NCBI GenBank assembly: GCA_035551355.1
Contig: DASZNF010000093.1
Coordinates: 1 to 63,301 of the forward strand
Direction: 5' to 3'
From: DATATV01 sp035551355
GTDB lineage: Bacteria > Actinomycetota > Actinomycetes > Mycobacteriales > Pseudonocardiaceae
Length of the DNA stretch: 63,301 bases
This document shows positions 7,597-16,182 of this stretch, piece by piece; the stretch's first letter is position 1; each line of letters starts with the position of its first letter. The notes beneath the pieces are model-generated. The model was not told where the DNA came from, made no database searches, and saw only the letters and a list, made by a program, of their open reading frames with translations. The translations under genes and the position numbers were made by a program.

Positions 7597-8243
7597 GCCT
7601 GACCCCCCTGCGCGGCCAGCCACTGCTTGTACTGGTCGGGCGGCACGGCCCGGATGTAGAAATCCATTGTGGTGTGGTAGGTCCCGCAGAACTCGGCACA
7701 CTTGCCCAGCCATTGGCCGGGTCGGGTGAAGTCGAGGTCGAACGTGTTGGTGTGGTCGGGATAGGCGTCGTACTTGACGTCCAGGTCCGGGATCCACAAG
7801 GAGTGCACCACGTCCTGGGACGTCAGTTGGATTCGCACCGGCGCGCCGGTGGGCACCAGCACCACCGGGTAGTGGTGTTCGGCGCAGTCACCGGTGACGG
7901 TAACCGGCCGGCCGGTGTAGTGAAACCGCCAGCACCACTGGAAGGCGGTGACTTCGACGGTGGCCTGCGGCGGGATGGTCGCCGCGGCGGGGCTGGCGTG
8001 CTGGGTGTCCTGGGCGTTGGCCGACGCGGTGAACCACACCAGGAAACCGGCGACGCCGGCCAGCACGATGGCGTAGGCGATCTCCAGCCGGTTGCGGCCC
8101 GGCCGGTCGGAGGCGGACCGGGCGGCCGTGGCGCGCCTGCGCACCACGGCGATCACCAGCAACGTCGCGATGATGACGAACACCGCACCGGCGATGGCCG
8201 ACTCCACGGTGAGGACCCGGCCGAAAACCTCGTGAAAGAACAT
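7593..8243 (-). CDS. ctaC: Cytochrome c oxidase subunit II (CtaC-like)
   Basis: A 216-aa protein with two N-terminal membrane helices (about residues 13-34 and 53-71) and an extracytoplasmic cupredoxin domain. The CuA centre is complete: the His in VVHSLWIPDLDVK and the GKCAEFCGTYHTTMDF cluster with two Cys, Glu, His and Met. No lipobox or fused cytochrome c domain is present, so electrons must come from a separate cytochrome c or the c domain of a bc complex. It lies between qcrB and ctaD; ctaD starts on its stop codon. Confidence 0.92.
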   Translation of the reverse strand: MFFHEVFGRVLTVESAIAGAVFVIIATLLVIAVVRRRATAARSASDRPGRNRLEIAYAIVLAGVAGFLVWFTASANAQDTQHASPAAATIPPQATVEVTAFQWCWRFHYTGRPVTVTGDCAEHHYPVVLVPTGAPVRIQLTSQDVVHSLWIPDLDVKYDAYPDHTNTFDLDFTRPGQWLGKCAEFCGTYHTTMDFYIRAVPPDQYKQWLAAQGGQA

Positions 8244-8315
8244 GGCTTGTGCCTTTCCTCTCCCACCCCGTCACGATGAGTGCCACTGTCGTGCGCGTGC
8301 CGCTGTCCGGAGTCC

Positions 8316-9854
8316 TCACCGCCGCACGGTGACCTCGCCCCGGCTACCCGCTGTCCGCTCGGCCAAACTCCGTTCGTCGACTTGCCTCGGCACCGGCGCG
8401 CCGTCGTATTCGCCGTCTTCGTAACCGGGCGGCGGCTGGCGGACCTCCAGGAAGTCGCCACCCGGGCGGCGCACGATGACCCCGGTGTTCACCCCGTGGG
8501 CCAGCACGATCCGGTCGGCGCGCTGCAACCGGCGGCAGATCCGGACGGTCAGCCACCAGGCCAGCACGGGCAGGACGAACAGGCCGATCCGTTCGGTCCA
8601 CACGCATTCCTCGATCGGCACGCGGAGCCAGTAGCTGATCACGTCGTCGCCCCCGGCCAGCAACAGCACGCCGTAGAACACCACCGCCATCACACCCAGA
8701 CCGGTGCGTACCGGATTGTCCCGTGGTCGTTGCAGCAGGTTGTGCGGCACGTTGTCATTCAGCAGCCGCCGCTCGATGAACGGGTACACGGCCATGCCGA
8801 AGACCATGGCCAGCGGTAGGACCACGGCGGGCCAGAACGCCACCGGGATGATGTAGTGGCCGAAACTGACCAGCCAGGGCGGGAACAACCGGATGGCGCC
8901 CTCGACCCAGCCCATGTACCAGTCCGGTTGGGCGTCGGTGGAGACGCGAGCCGGGTCGTAGGGGCCGTAGTGCCAGATTGGGTTGATCTGGGCCAGTCCG
9001 CCCAGCAGGCACAGCACGCCGATCACGGCCATGGCCAGGGACATGCTGTGCGCGGCGAACGTCGGCACCATCCGGGTGCCGACCACGTTGCCCTCGGCCT
9101 TGGCGGCCGGTCTGCGCCCGGGGAACTGGGTGTGCTTCTGGTACCAGACCAGTCCGAGGTGGACCGCGATGAGCGCGAGCAGCAGGCCGGGCACGATGAG
9201 GACGTGCGCGGTGAACATCCGGGAGATGATGACGTCGCCGGGATATTCGCCGCCGAAGATGGCCCATTCCAGCCAGGTGCCGATCACCGGGATGGTCAGG
9301 ATGATGCTCCCCGCGATCCGCAGGCCGATCCCGGAGAGCAGGTCATCGCCCAGCGAGTAACCCATGAAACCTTCGAAGATGCCGAACATCATCAGGGTGA
9401 CGCCGATGACCCAGTTGCCCTCGCGGGGCTTGCGGAACGCGCCAGTGAAGAAGATGCGCAGCATGTGCACGGTGATCGCGGCAAGGAACAGCAGCGCCGC
9501 CCAATGGTGCACCTGGCGGGCGAACAGCCCACCCCGCACCTGGAAAGAAATGTCCAGTGTGGACGCGAACGCCTTGGACATGTCCACGCCGCGCAGCCCG
9601 TCGTAGGCGCCGTCGTAGGTGATGTCGGTCATCGACGGGTCGAACCACAGGGCCAGATAGGTGCCGGACAGGATCAGTACCACGAAGCTGTACAGCGCGA
9701 TTTCGCCGAAGAGGAAGGAGAAGTGGGTCGGGAAGACCTTGTTGACCGCGTCGCGAACACCCTTGGCCAGCGGGACCCGGAGGTCCACCTCGTCGGCGGC
9801 GGCGGCCGCCCGCCGCATGGCCGGTCCGCGCGCCTTCACCCGCGTCCTGCTCAT
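8316..9854 (-). CDS. qcrB: Cytochrome bc complex cytochrome b subunit (QcrB, actinobacterial type)
   Basis: A 512-aa actinobacterial-type cytochrome b. The four-helix haem bundle carries VHHWAALLFLAAITVHMLRI and, later, AHVLIVPGLLLALIAVHLGL, giving the two His pairs for haems bL and bH. FTGAFRKPRE is the characteristic loop. A long C-terminal segment ends in a soluble tail. The protein oxidises menaquinol in the bc1-aa3 supercomplex. The Rieske (QcrA) and cytochrome cc (QcrC) genes that normally precede it are missing from the window. Its ATG overlaps the stop of a 38-codon ORF (ATGA), so it is translationally coupled to it. Confidence 0.92.
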   Translation of the reverse strand: MSRTRVKARGPAMRRAAAAADEVDLRVPLAKGVRDAVNKVFPTHFSFLFGEIALYSFVVLILSGTYLALWFDPSMTDITYDGAYDGLRGVDMSKAFASTLDISFQVRGGLFARQVHHWAALLFLAAITVHMLRIFFTGAFRKPREGNWVIGVTLMMFGIFEGFMGYSLGDDLLSGIGLRIAGSIILTIPVIGTWLEWAIFGGEYPGDVIISRMFTAHVLIVPGLLLALIAVHLGLVWYQKHTQFPGRRPAAKAEGNVVGTRMVPTFAAHSMSLAMAVIGVLCLLGGLAQINPIWHYGPYDPARVSTDAQPDWYMGWVEGAIRLFPPWLVSFGHYIIPVAFWPAVVLPLAMVFGMAVYPFIERRLLNDNVPHNLLQRPRDNPVRTGLGVMAVVFYGVLLLAGGDDVISYWLRVPIEECVWTERIGLFVLPVLAWWLTVRICRRLQRADRIVLAHGVNTGVIVRRPGGDFLEVRQPPPGYEDGEYDGAPVPRQVDERSLAERTAGSRGEVTVRR

Positions 9855-9967
9855 GACGATGCCTGCGTGCTGCCGCGGCTGTCGGCCGCGGCAGCGCGTC
9901 CCGGCCGATCACCGTGGGTGAAATGCCGGCACACCAACCGGCGTTCGATCCACTGCCGAGCACCCAT
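9851..9967 (-). CDS. 38-aa ORF resembling the formate dehydrogenase alpha N-terminus, coupled to qcrB
   Basis: A 38-codon ORF with a strong ribosome site (GGGGAGAGGG, four bases before ATG 9967); its stop overlaps the qcrB start. The peptide begins MGARQWIE and continues with VxRxF, GDR, AAA and S. Aligned without gaps to the first 33 residues of the selenoprotein formate dehydrogenase at 30282, 20 of 33 positions are identical. It stops just where FdhA goes on to its iron-sulfur motif CPYC. It has no membrane segment or signal peptide. It could be a docking or leader peptide, or a remnant of an FdhA gene kept for translational coupling. The similarity is directly visible; the role is unknown. 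Confidence 0.7.
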   Translation of the reverse strand: MGARQWIERRLVCRHFTHGDRPGRAAAADSRGSTQASS

Positions 9968-10198
9968 CGACCCTCTCCCCGGTGTCCGCGCCGCCACTTC
10001 GCGGACGTCGAATACCCGGCGATCGCGCGGACAAACCGATGAACGGTGACCGACTTCGGGGGGCGGCCGTTGCTCGCCGGCGACCAATCCGCGCGGGACC
10101 GGCGTTTCGCGCAGCCTGCCGTCGCGCTGGGCCTGGATGTCCGCGATGACCGCGTCGATCCGGGTTTAACCGCGCGCGGACAGGAAAGCACTAGTGCC

Positions 10199-11164
10199 AT
10201 GGCGGAGGTTCTGTTGTGGCACTTGCACGGTTCGTGGACGACTTCCTTCGTCCAGGGCCGGCACCACTACCTGCTGCCCACCCTGCCCGAAGGCGGGCAG
10301 TGGGGCTTGGGGCGCGCGGGCCGGGACTGGCCCGGGAACGTGGAGGAGGTGCCGGCCGAGCGGTTACGGGACACCGAGCCGGACGTGGTGGTGCTCCAAC
10401 GGCCGGAGGAGATCGACAAGGCGGCCGAATGGCTGGGCCGCGTACCGGGCGAGGAGATCCCGGCGGTGTACGTCGAGCACAACGCGCCGCGGCCGCACGC
10501 GGCGAGCTCGGTGCACCCGCTCGCGGACCAGTCGGCGATCTGCGTGGTGCACGTCACGCAGTTCAACGATCTGATGTGGGACTGCGGGCGCGCCCCGACG
10601 CGGGTCATCCCGCACGGGATCGTCGATCCCGGACCGCGCTACACCGGGGAACTGCCGCGCGGCGTCGCGATGGTCAACGAACCGCAACGGCGGGTCCGGG
10701 TGACCGGCAGCGATCTGCTGCCGGAATTCGCGAAGGCGGGACCGGTGGACCTGTTCGGCATCGGGTCGGCCGAGTTCGCGGCGGACGGCGTGTCCGGCAT
10801 CGGTGACCTGCCGACCGCGAAACTGCACCACGAGGTGGCGCGACGGCGCGTGTACCTGCACACGGCGCGCTGGACCTCACTGGGACTGTCCTTACTGGAG
10901 GCCATGCACCTCGCGATGCCGGTGGTAGTTCTGGCCACCACGGAGGCGGTGGCCGCCGTCCCGCCCGAGGCGGGCGCACTGTCCACCGACATCACCAGGC
11001 TGACCACGTCGTTCGGCGAACTGCTGCACGAGCCCGACCTCGCGAGGCTGGCCGGGAAGCGGGCCAGGGAGTTCGCATTGGCGCACTTCGGACTGGAGGC
11101 GTTCCTCGGGCGCTGGGACGCGCTGCTCGCCGAACTCACCGCTGTGGAAAGGACTTGCCGATGA
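10199..11164 (+). CDS. GT-B-fold glycosyltransferase
   Basis: A 321-aa protein. The C-terminal half has the GT4-like nucleotide-sugar pattern (RVYLHTARWTSLGLSLLEAM followed by MPVVVLATTEAVAAVP), and the N-terminal half is a shorter acceptor domain starting EVLLWHLHGSWTTSFV. The ATG at 10199 has AGGAAAG about 11 bases upstream. An upstream in-frame extension to 10046 has no ribosome site and no family resemblance. It is the first gene of the glycan cluster, divergent from the qcrB operon, and overlaps the next glycosyltransferase by ATGA. The sugar transferred cannot be told. Confidence 0.8.
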   Translation: MAEVLLWHLHGSWTTSFVQGRHHYLLPTLPEGGQWGLGRAGRDWPGNVEEVPAERLRDTEPDVVVLQRPEEIDKAAEWLGRVPGEEIPAVYVEHNAPRPHAASSVHPLADQSAICVVHVTQFNDLMWDCGRAPTRVIPHGIVDPGPRYTGELPRGVAMVNEPQRRVRVTGSDLLPEFAKAGPVDLFGIGSAEFAADGVSGIGDLPTAKLHHEVARRRVYLHTARWTSLGLSLLEAMHLAMPVVVLATTEAVAAVPPEAGALSTDITRLTTSFGELLHEPDLARLAGKRAREFALAHFGLEAFLGRWDALLAELTAVERTCR

Positions 11165-12372
11165 AGATCGCCATGGTGTCGGAACACGCCAGCCCACTGG
11201 CCGCACTCGGCGGAGTCGACGCCGGCGGGCAGAACGTGCACGTGGCCGAGTTGTCCTCCGCGCTGTCCCGGCAGGGTCACCAGGTCACTGTCTACACGCG
11301 ACGGGACAACCCGACGGCTGCGAGCGAGGTCGCCACTCCGGACGGGTACCGCGTGGTCCACGTGCCCGCGGGCCCGGCGAAGGAACTGCCCAAGGACGAC
11401 CTGCTGCCGTTCATGGGCGAATTCGCGGAGTTCCTGCGCGGACAGTGGGAACAGGACCGGCCGGACGTCGTGCATGCCCACTTCTGGATGTCCGGACTGG
11501 CGTCGCTGTTGTCGGTGCAGGGCACCGGAATCCCCACGGTCCAGACCTTTCACGCGTTGGGGGTGGTCAAGCGCAGGCACCAGGGCGCGGCGGACACCAG
11601 CCCGCCGGACCGGATCCGGCTCGAACGGATGATCGCCAAGCGGGTGGACCGGGTGGTGGCGACCTGTTCGGACGAGGTGTTCGAGCTGGCCCGGCTGGGG
11701 ATGCCGCGCTCGCGGGCGTCGGTCGCGCCGTGTGGGGTGGACATCGACGGGTTCAACCCGGAGGGGCCGAGCGCGGAGCGTGGCGCGCGGCATCGCCTGG
11801 TCAGTGTGGGCAGACTGGTGCCACGCAAGGGTTTCGACATCGCGATCACGGCGCTGACCGCCCTACCGGACACGGAGCTGGTGCTCGTCGGCGGGCCGGG
11901 CGAAGGCAACCTGGCGGACGATCCGGAGGCGCGTCGCCTGCTGTCGCTGGCGGACGACCTGGGCGTCCGGCACCGGCTGCGCATGGTCGGCCAGGTCCCG
12001 CGCGAGGACATGCCTGCCCTGCTGCGCTCCGCCGACGTCGTGGTGTGCACGCCATGGTACGAACCTTTCGGCATCACGCCGCTGGAGGCGATGGCGTCGG
12101 GGAAACCCGTGGTGGCCGGCGCGGTCGGCGGTCTCATCGACACGGTGGTGGATGGCGTCACGGGCATTCTCGTCCCGCCGCGCGACCCGGCGAAGCTGGC
12201 CTCGGCGGTGCGCGAACTGCTGGCGGACCCGGCGCTACGGGAACGCTACGGCCTGGCCGGCTACGACCGCGTGCACGCCCGCTACTCCTGGGCCCGCATC
12301 GCCACCGACACCCTCCGCGCCTACCACCGCGTAGCCGCGGCCAGCCCGGTCCCCCGATCTGCCGCCCGATAA
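11161..12372 (+). CDS. GT4-family glycosyltransferase (MshA/sucrose-phosphate-synthase-like)
   Basis: A 403-aa retaining GT-B glycosyltransferase. The N-terminal loop ALGGVDAGGQNVHVAELSSA is the signature of MshA- and SPS-like GT4 enzymes. The central SVGRLVPRKGFDIAITALTA and the C-terminal VVVCTPWYEPFGITPLEAMA (the E-x7-E nucleotide-sugar motif) are intact. The start codon overlaps the previous gene's stop. True MshA would normally stand alone, so with the surrounding heptose genes a role in the same surface glycan is inferred. Confidence 0.88.
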   Translation: MKIAMVSEHASPLAALGGVDAGGQNVHVAELSSALSRQGHQVTVYTRRDNPTAASEVATPDGYRVVHVPAGPAKELPKDDLLPFMGEFAEFLRGQWEQDRPDVVHAHFWMSGLASLLSVQGTGIPTVQTFHALGVVKRRHQGAADTSPPDRIRLERMIAKRVDRVVATCSDEVFELARLGMPRSRASVAPCGVDIDGFNPEGPSAERGARHRLVSVGRLVPRKGFDIAITALTALPDTELVLVGGPGEGNLADDPEARRLLSLADDLGVRHRLRMVGQVPREDMPALLRSADVVVCTPWYEPFGITPLEAMASGKPVVAGAVGGLIDTVVDGVTGILVPPRDPAKLASAVRELLADPALRERYGLAGYDRVHARYSWARIATDTLRAYHRVAAASPVPRSAAR

Positions 12373-12377
12373 CGGCT

Positions 12378-12415
12378 CCCGCCGCAGCTGCGCTCCTCGA
12401 CTCCGCGACGGCGGG
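12378..12415. terminator. Possible terminator between convergent glycosyltransferase genes
   Basis: CCCGCCG (12378-12384) and CGGCGGG (12409-12415) form a 7-bp stem around a 24-nt spacer, in the 43-bp gap between two convergent genes. There is no T-tract, so termination is only suggested by position. Confidence 0.3.
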
Positions 12416-13306
12416 TCAACCCACGTAACGTCGCGCTCGGGAGTTCCGCTGGGCATCCTCCAGCGACACCAGGCCCGCCTCGACAGCCTGCGGCACCACG
12501 GCACGCTCCCGCAGGACCCACGGCACACCGCGCAGGGTCTCCAGCACCGCGCGCACCGTGGCGCCATCCGGCGGCGCCGAGCGCAACACCGCCACCGTGC
12601 GCCGTGCGGCGCTGCGGACCGGACGACGAAGCCAGAGCGTCCACAGGGTGTTGCGGATGCCGAGCTGGCGCCGTCGCCGGGCGTCGCGCACCTTCGACGG
12701 GGCGTGGTGGATGATCATCTGCTCGTCCCAGCACATCCACCAGCCGCGGGCGGCCAGGTCGAGGGCGAGCAGCTCCTCCTCGCCGCCCAGCCACATCCGC
12801 TCGCAGAATCCGCCGACCTGTCTGAAAGCGTCCACCCGGAACGCGCTCAGTCCCGCCATCACCCCGAGCAGTGCCGGTCCGGGCAGCCAGTCCGGGCCGG
12901 GCACCGGTGAACCACGCAGCTCCGGAGTCAGCGGATCCTCCTCCAGACCCGGCTCCACCAGGCATTTTCCGGTCACCGAGGCGAGCCCCGGGTATTTGTC
13001 CAGCACATCCGCGGCGCGCTCGAGCGAGCCGGCCTGCCACCGGGTGTCATCGTCGCAGAACGCCACATACGGCGTGGTCACCCGGTGGACGGCGTGGTTC
13101 CGGGCGATCGAGCCCAGATTCGTCGGCGACCGGATCAGTTCGACCTCGGGGAATGAACGCGCCACGGCGTCCGCGGTACCGTCCGCGGATGCGTTGTCCA
13201 CCAGGATGATCGGCGCCTTGTCCGGCAGGTTCGTCATGTGCCGCAACGTTTCCAGCAGCTGTGCACGCCGGTTATGGGTGATCACGACCACGCTGATGCG
13301 GTTCAC
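12416..13306 (-). CDS. GT2-family glycosyltransferase
   Basis: A 296-aa GT-A protein. It starts RISVVVITHNRRAQLLETLR and contains VDNASADGTAD and the metal-binding VAFCDDDTRW (about residues 84-93). The acceptor-side LWLGGEEELLALDLAARGWW matches rhamnosyl- and related GT2 transferases. The GTG start at 13306 overlaps the stop of the neighbouring GT2 gene (GTGA). The two are paralogues that share the same order of motifs, so a tandem duplication followed by specialisation is likely. Donor and acceptor are unknown. Confidence 0.87.
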   Translation of the reverse strand: MNRISVVVITHNRRAQLLETLRHMTNLPDKAPIILVDNASADGTADAVARSFPEVELIRSPTNLGSIARNHAVHRVTTPYVAFCDDDTRWQAGSLERAADVLDKYPGLASVTGKCLVEPGLEEDPLTPELRGSPVPGPDWLPGPALLGVMAGLSAFRVDAFRQVGGFCERMWLGGEEELLALDLAARGWWMCWDEQMIIHHAPSKVRDARRRRQLGIRNTLWTLWLRRPVRSAARRTVAVLRSAPPDGATVRAVLETLRGVPWVLRERAVVPQAVEAGLVSLEDAQRNSRARRYVG

Positions 13307-14175
13307 CGGCTCGTCCCCGGGGCCTGTTCGAGCAGCCGGGCCCGCTGTTCGACGCGCTCGGGCAACCTCCGCCGGTGCCATAGCGCGACCGGCAGCCGGG
13401 GCAGCAGACCGCCCAGGACGACCCGGGCATCGCCGTGGCGCAACGCTGCCGCAGCCAGCGCGCCCGTCTCACGGAAGCACCGCCGCAACGGCCGTCGCAG
13501 CCACGAGATCAGGAGGTTGTTGCGCCATTCCGCCCGCTGCCGCCAGGCCGGGGAAGGCCGTTGCTTCGAGGGGTGGTGGTGCGCGCGGACCCGGTCCGAG
13601 TAGGACAGCTCCCACCCGTGCGCGGCGAGATCGAGCGCGAGCAGCCGTTCCTCGGCACCGAAGTGCAGCAGCTCGCTGAATCCGCCCGCGGCCAGGAACG
13701 CCTGTCTCCGGACAACAGCCGCACACGCGAGAAAACCCAGAACCGACGGCCCCGGCAGGCCCGGCGGATGCCCCAGCGGACTCCCGGCCATCAGTTCGTT
13801 GACCGGATCGTCGGTCTGCTGCGGACCCACCAGCGTCCGGGCGGCCACCAGGCCGACCTCCGGTGCCGCGTCCAGGATCCGCTCCGCCTCGGGCAAGGCG
13901 TCCTCGGCCCACCACGAATCGTCGTCGCTGAACGCCACGTACGGCGTGCTCGCCCCGGCCACGCCCGTGTTCCGCGCCGCCGCGGCGAGGTTGCGCCGCA
14001 GCCGGATCAACCGCACGCCGGGGAAGGAGCGCACGACCTCGGGAGTGTCGTCGGCGGAACCGTTGTCGACCACGATCACCGGCGGCGCCGGTCGCAGCGA
14101 AGTCAGTTCCCGCAGCGTACGGCCGAGCTCCCCGGCCCGGTTCCTCGTCGCGATCACTACCGTGGTGCTGTTCAC
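13303..14175 (-). CDS. GT2-family glycosyltransferase (paralogue of the downstream gene)
   Basis: A 290-aa GT-A protein with TTVVIATRNRAGELGRTLRE, VVDNGSADDTPEVVRSFPGV, the catalytic-site VAFSDDDSWW and FGAEERLLALDLAAHGWELS, matching its neighbour motif by motif. The GTG at 14175 lies on the TGA of the pyruvyltransferase-like gene. The open frame extends further upstream, but this start leaves a complete family-length protein. It belongs to a three-gene minus-strand unit (14172-15041, this gene, 12416-13306) inside the glycan cluster. Confidence 0.87.
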   Translation of the reverse strand: MNSTTVVIATRNRAGELGRTLRELTSLRPAPPVIVVDNGSADDTPEVVRSFPGVRLIRLRRNLAAAARNTGVAGASTPYVAFSDDDSWWAEDALPEAERILDAAPEVGLVAARTLVGPQQTDDPVNELMAGSPLGHPPGLPGPSVLGFLACAAVVRRQAFLAAGGFSELLHFGAEERLLALDLAAHGWELSYSDRVRAHHHPSKQRPSPAWRQRAEWRNNLLISWLRRPLRRCFRETGALAAAALRHGDARVVLGGLLPRLPVALWHRRRLPERVEQRARLLEQAPGTSR

Positions 14176-15041
14176 CCGCAGACCTCCCTGAGCAATCCCT
14201 CGACGAGCGAGCTGTCGTTCTCCTGCCGCTCCGCGGCCGTCCGGCCCGCGGCCGAAAGACACCACCGCCACCAGCTGTTCAGCTGAGCCCGGTCGCTCGA
14301 GTCCTCGGCGTCGACCACCGCGGGCCAGCCGAGCGCGTCGGCCTGCGCGGTCACCTTCCCGCCACCATGGATCGGATCGACAGCCAACGCGGGCACCGAA
14401 GCGTGCAGAGCGAGCACCAGTCCGTGCAACCGGGTGGTGATGACCGCGTCGAATCTCTTCACCAGAGCCAGAAACTGGTCCGGGGTGGCACAGGTGGACC
14501 AGTCGTCGCACGCCAGCCGGGTGTCCACCGGCACCCGCGCGCAGTCGAGCGTGGAAAGCCAGGAGCGCAAGCAGCCGTGCACGTCGTTGTGGCGCCCATT
14601 GGCCCCATATTCCGGTTGTCCCGGCGCGAAAACCACACCCACCACCGGTTTGGACTCCGCGCGGGCGCAGGCGGACAGGTCCACAGCCGGCTGAGCGCCG
14701 CCGTCTCTGGGGAGCACGCGATGGAAGCCGGTGACCGCGAGGTCGGTGCGATCGATCACCGACACGCCCACCGCGATCCGGCGGCAGGTGGCGTACCGCT
14801 CGTGCAGCCACCGCACCTGGTTCCCGTGTGCGGGCCCGCAGACGAACACGACATGGGTGTAGTGACGCGGTTCGGCGTCGTCGAGCGACAGCGCTCCGGG
14901 ACGGAAAACGGGGCTCCACGCCGAGTCGTGCGGCACCCCCGCTCCGGTCAGCGCGTCCGAAACCCGCCGCATGCTGAGCACATCCCCCGCAGTGGCTTCG
15001 CCGTCGACGAAACTCGGCCAGCCCACGACCAGTACGCGCAT
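14172..15041 (-). CDS. Polysaccharide pyruvyl transferase family protein
   Basis: A 289-aa protein of GT-B-like fold. The C-terminal motif FDAVITTRLHGLVLALHASV followed by PALAVDPIHGGGKV is the diagnostic segment of the polysaccharide pyruvyl transferase family (WcaK/CsaB), which adds ketal pyruvate from phosphoenolpyruvate to glycan sugars. The N-terminal part (MRVLVVGWPSFVDGEATAGD) is consistent with this. It is the first gene of the minus-strand trio, divergent from the UDP-glucuronate decarboxylase. Pyruvylation of the glycan made here is an inference; some family members have other roles. Confidence 0.75.
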   Translation of the reverse strand: MRVLVVGWPSFVDGEATAGDVLSMRRVSDALTGAGVPHDSAWSPVFRPGALSLDDAEPRHYTHVVFVCGPAHGNQVRWLHERYATCRRIAVGVSVIDRTDLAVTGFHRVLPRDGGAQPAVDLSACARAESKPVVGVVFAPGQPEYGANGRHNDVHGCLRSWLSTLDCARVPVDTRLACDDWSTCATPDQFLALVKRFDAVITTRLHGLVLALHASVPALAVDPIHGGGKVTAQADALGWPAVVDAEDSSDRAQLNSWWRWCLSAAGRTAAERQENDSSLVEGLLREVCG

Positions 15042-15047
15042 TACCCG

Positions 15048-15096
15048 CGGCTACCCGGCATCGCACCGGTTCAACCCGGTTCGCGAAGGGTAGCCG
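15048..15096. promoter_or_regulatory. Inverted repeat in the divergent glycan-cluster promoter region
   Basis: CGGCTACCC (15048-15056) and GGGTAGCCG (15088-15096) are exact reverse complements flanking a 31-bp core that carries the direct repeats ACCGGTTC and CCCGGTTC. The element fills the 61-bp gap between two divergent glycan genes. It could be an operator for both or an mRNA stem; no regulator gene is adjacent. Confidence 0.35.
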
Positions 15097-15102
15097 AGCG
15101 AA

Positions 15103-16068
15103 ATGCCGCACAACATCCAACGCAGCCTCGTCACCGGCGGTGCCGGTTTCCTCGGATCCCACCTGTGCGACCGGCTTCTGGCCGCCGGGACCGAAGTGGA
15201 CGCGATCGACAACTTCGCCACGTCATCACCGGACAACGTCGCGCACCTGATCGGCGAACCCGGTTTCCGCCTGCTGAGCCACGACATCACCGAGCCGATC
15301 CCCGCGGCCGGGCGCTACGACACGATCTTCCATCTCGCGTCAGCCGCCTCGCCACCGGACTATCTCCGGTTACCGGTGGAAACGCTGCGTACGGGCTCGC
15401 GGGGCACCGAGCAACTGCTGGAACTCGCGTTGCGGTACGACGCGCGGTTCGTGCTCGCCTCGACCAGTGAGGTCTACGGCGACCCGGCCGAGCACCCGCA
15501 GCCGGAAACCTATTGGGGGCACGTGAATCCCATCGGCCCGCGCAGCGTGTACGACGAGGCGAAACGGTACGCCGAGGCCCTCACCATGGCCTACCGCAGG
15601 GAAGAAGGCGCGAACACGGGGATCGCGCGCATCTTCAACACCTACGGGCCGCGTATGCGCCCGTTCGACGGACGCATGGTGCCCACGTTCATCCGCCAGG
15701 CGCTCAGCGGCGAACCACTGACGATCGCGGGCTCGGGCAGGCAGACCCGCTCCCTGTGCTATGTCGACGACACCGTGCGTGGCCTGGTCGCGCTTGCGCA
15801 CCTCGACCACTCCGGGCCGGTCAACCTCGGCAACCCGCAGGAGATCCGCGTCGCCGATCTGGCCGCCGAGATCGTGCGGGTCACCGGTAGTTCTTCGCCG
15901 CTGGAACACATCGAGGCCGCCGAGGACGACCCGCAACGCCGCTGCCCGGACATCACCCGCGCTCGCGCCGAGTTGGGCTGGAGTCCCGAAGTGGGCATGG
16001 CGGACGGTCTTCGGCGGACCGTCGCGTGGTTCGCCGGGCTGTTGCCGCAGCGGGAGTCACTGCGGTGA
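15103..16068 (+). CDS. UDP-glucuronate decarboxylase (UDP-xylose synthase-like)
   Basis: A 321-aa extended SDR. It has the NAD-binding SLVTGGAGFLGSHLCDRLLA, the UXS signature FVLASTSEVYGDPAEHPQPE then YWGHVNPIGPRSVYDEAKR with the catalytic Tyr and Lys, and RIFNTYGPRMRPFDGRMVP. These distinguish UDP-xylose synthases from general epimerases. The enzyme oxidises UDP-glucuronate at C4, decarboxylates it and gives UDP-xylose. The matching UDP-glucose dehydrogenase is at 23874, so the whole UDP-glucose to UDP-xylose route is local. UDP-4-keto-pentose as the product is a less likely alternative. Confidence 0.88.
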   Translation: MPHNIQRSLVTGGAGFLGSHLCDRLLAAGTEVDAIDNFATSSPDNVAHLIGEPGFRLLSHDITEPIPAAGRYDTIFHLASAASPPDYLRLPVETLRTGSRGTEQLLELALRYDARFVLASTSEVYGDPAEHPQPETYWGHVNPIGPRSVYDEAKRYAEALTMAYRREEGANTGIARIFNTYGPRMRPFDGRMVPTFIRQALSGEPLTIAGSGRQTRSLCYVDDTVRGLVALAHLDHSGPVNLGNPQEIRVADLAAEIVRVTGSSSPLEHIEAAEDDPQRRCPDITRARAELGWSPEVGMADGLRRTVAWFAGLLPQRESLR

Positions 16069-16182
16069 GTAGCGACGTCCTGGGCTTTCCGGCTGATGTC
16101 GTTTACCGCCAATTCCAGCGGGTAGCGCTTAGGACGACAACGGCGGGCCATCCCGGAACCCGCCCCGACGGGAGGTGAAACC

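Noticed and set aside
10169..10190. Similarity between the CGGGTTTA-CGCG sequences upstream of 10199 and of fdhA (30202-30215)
   Set aside because: Only about a dozen bases match and the position relative to the genes differs, so chance is likely.
10046..10198. Extended N-terminus of the first glycosyltransferase
   Set aside because: No ribosome site at the upstream start and no family similarity; ATG 10199 with AGGAAAG fits better.
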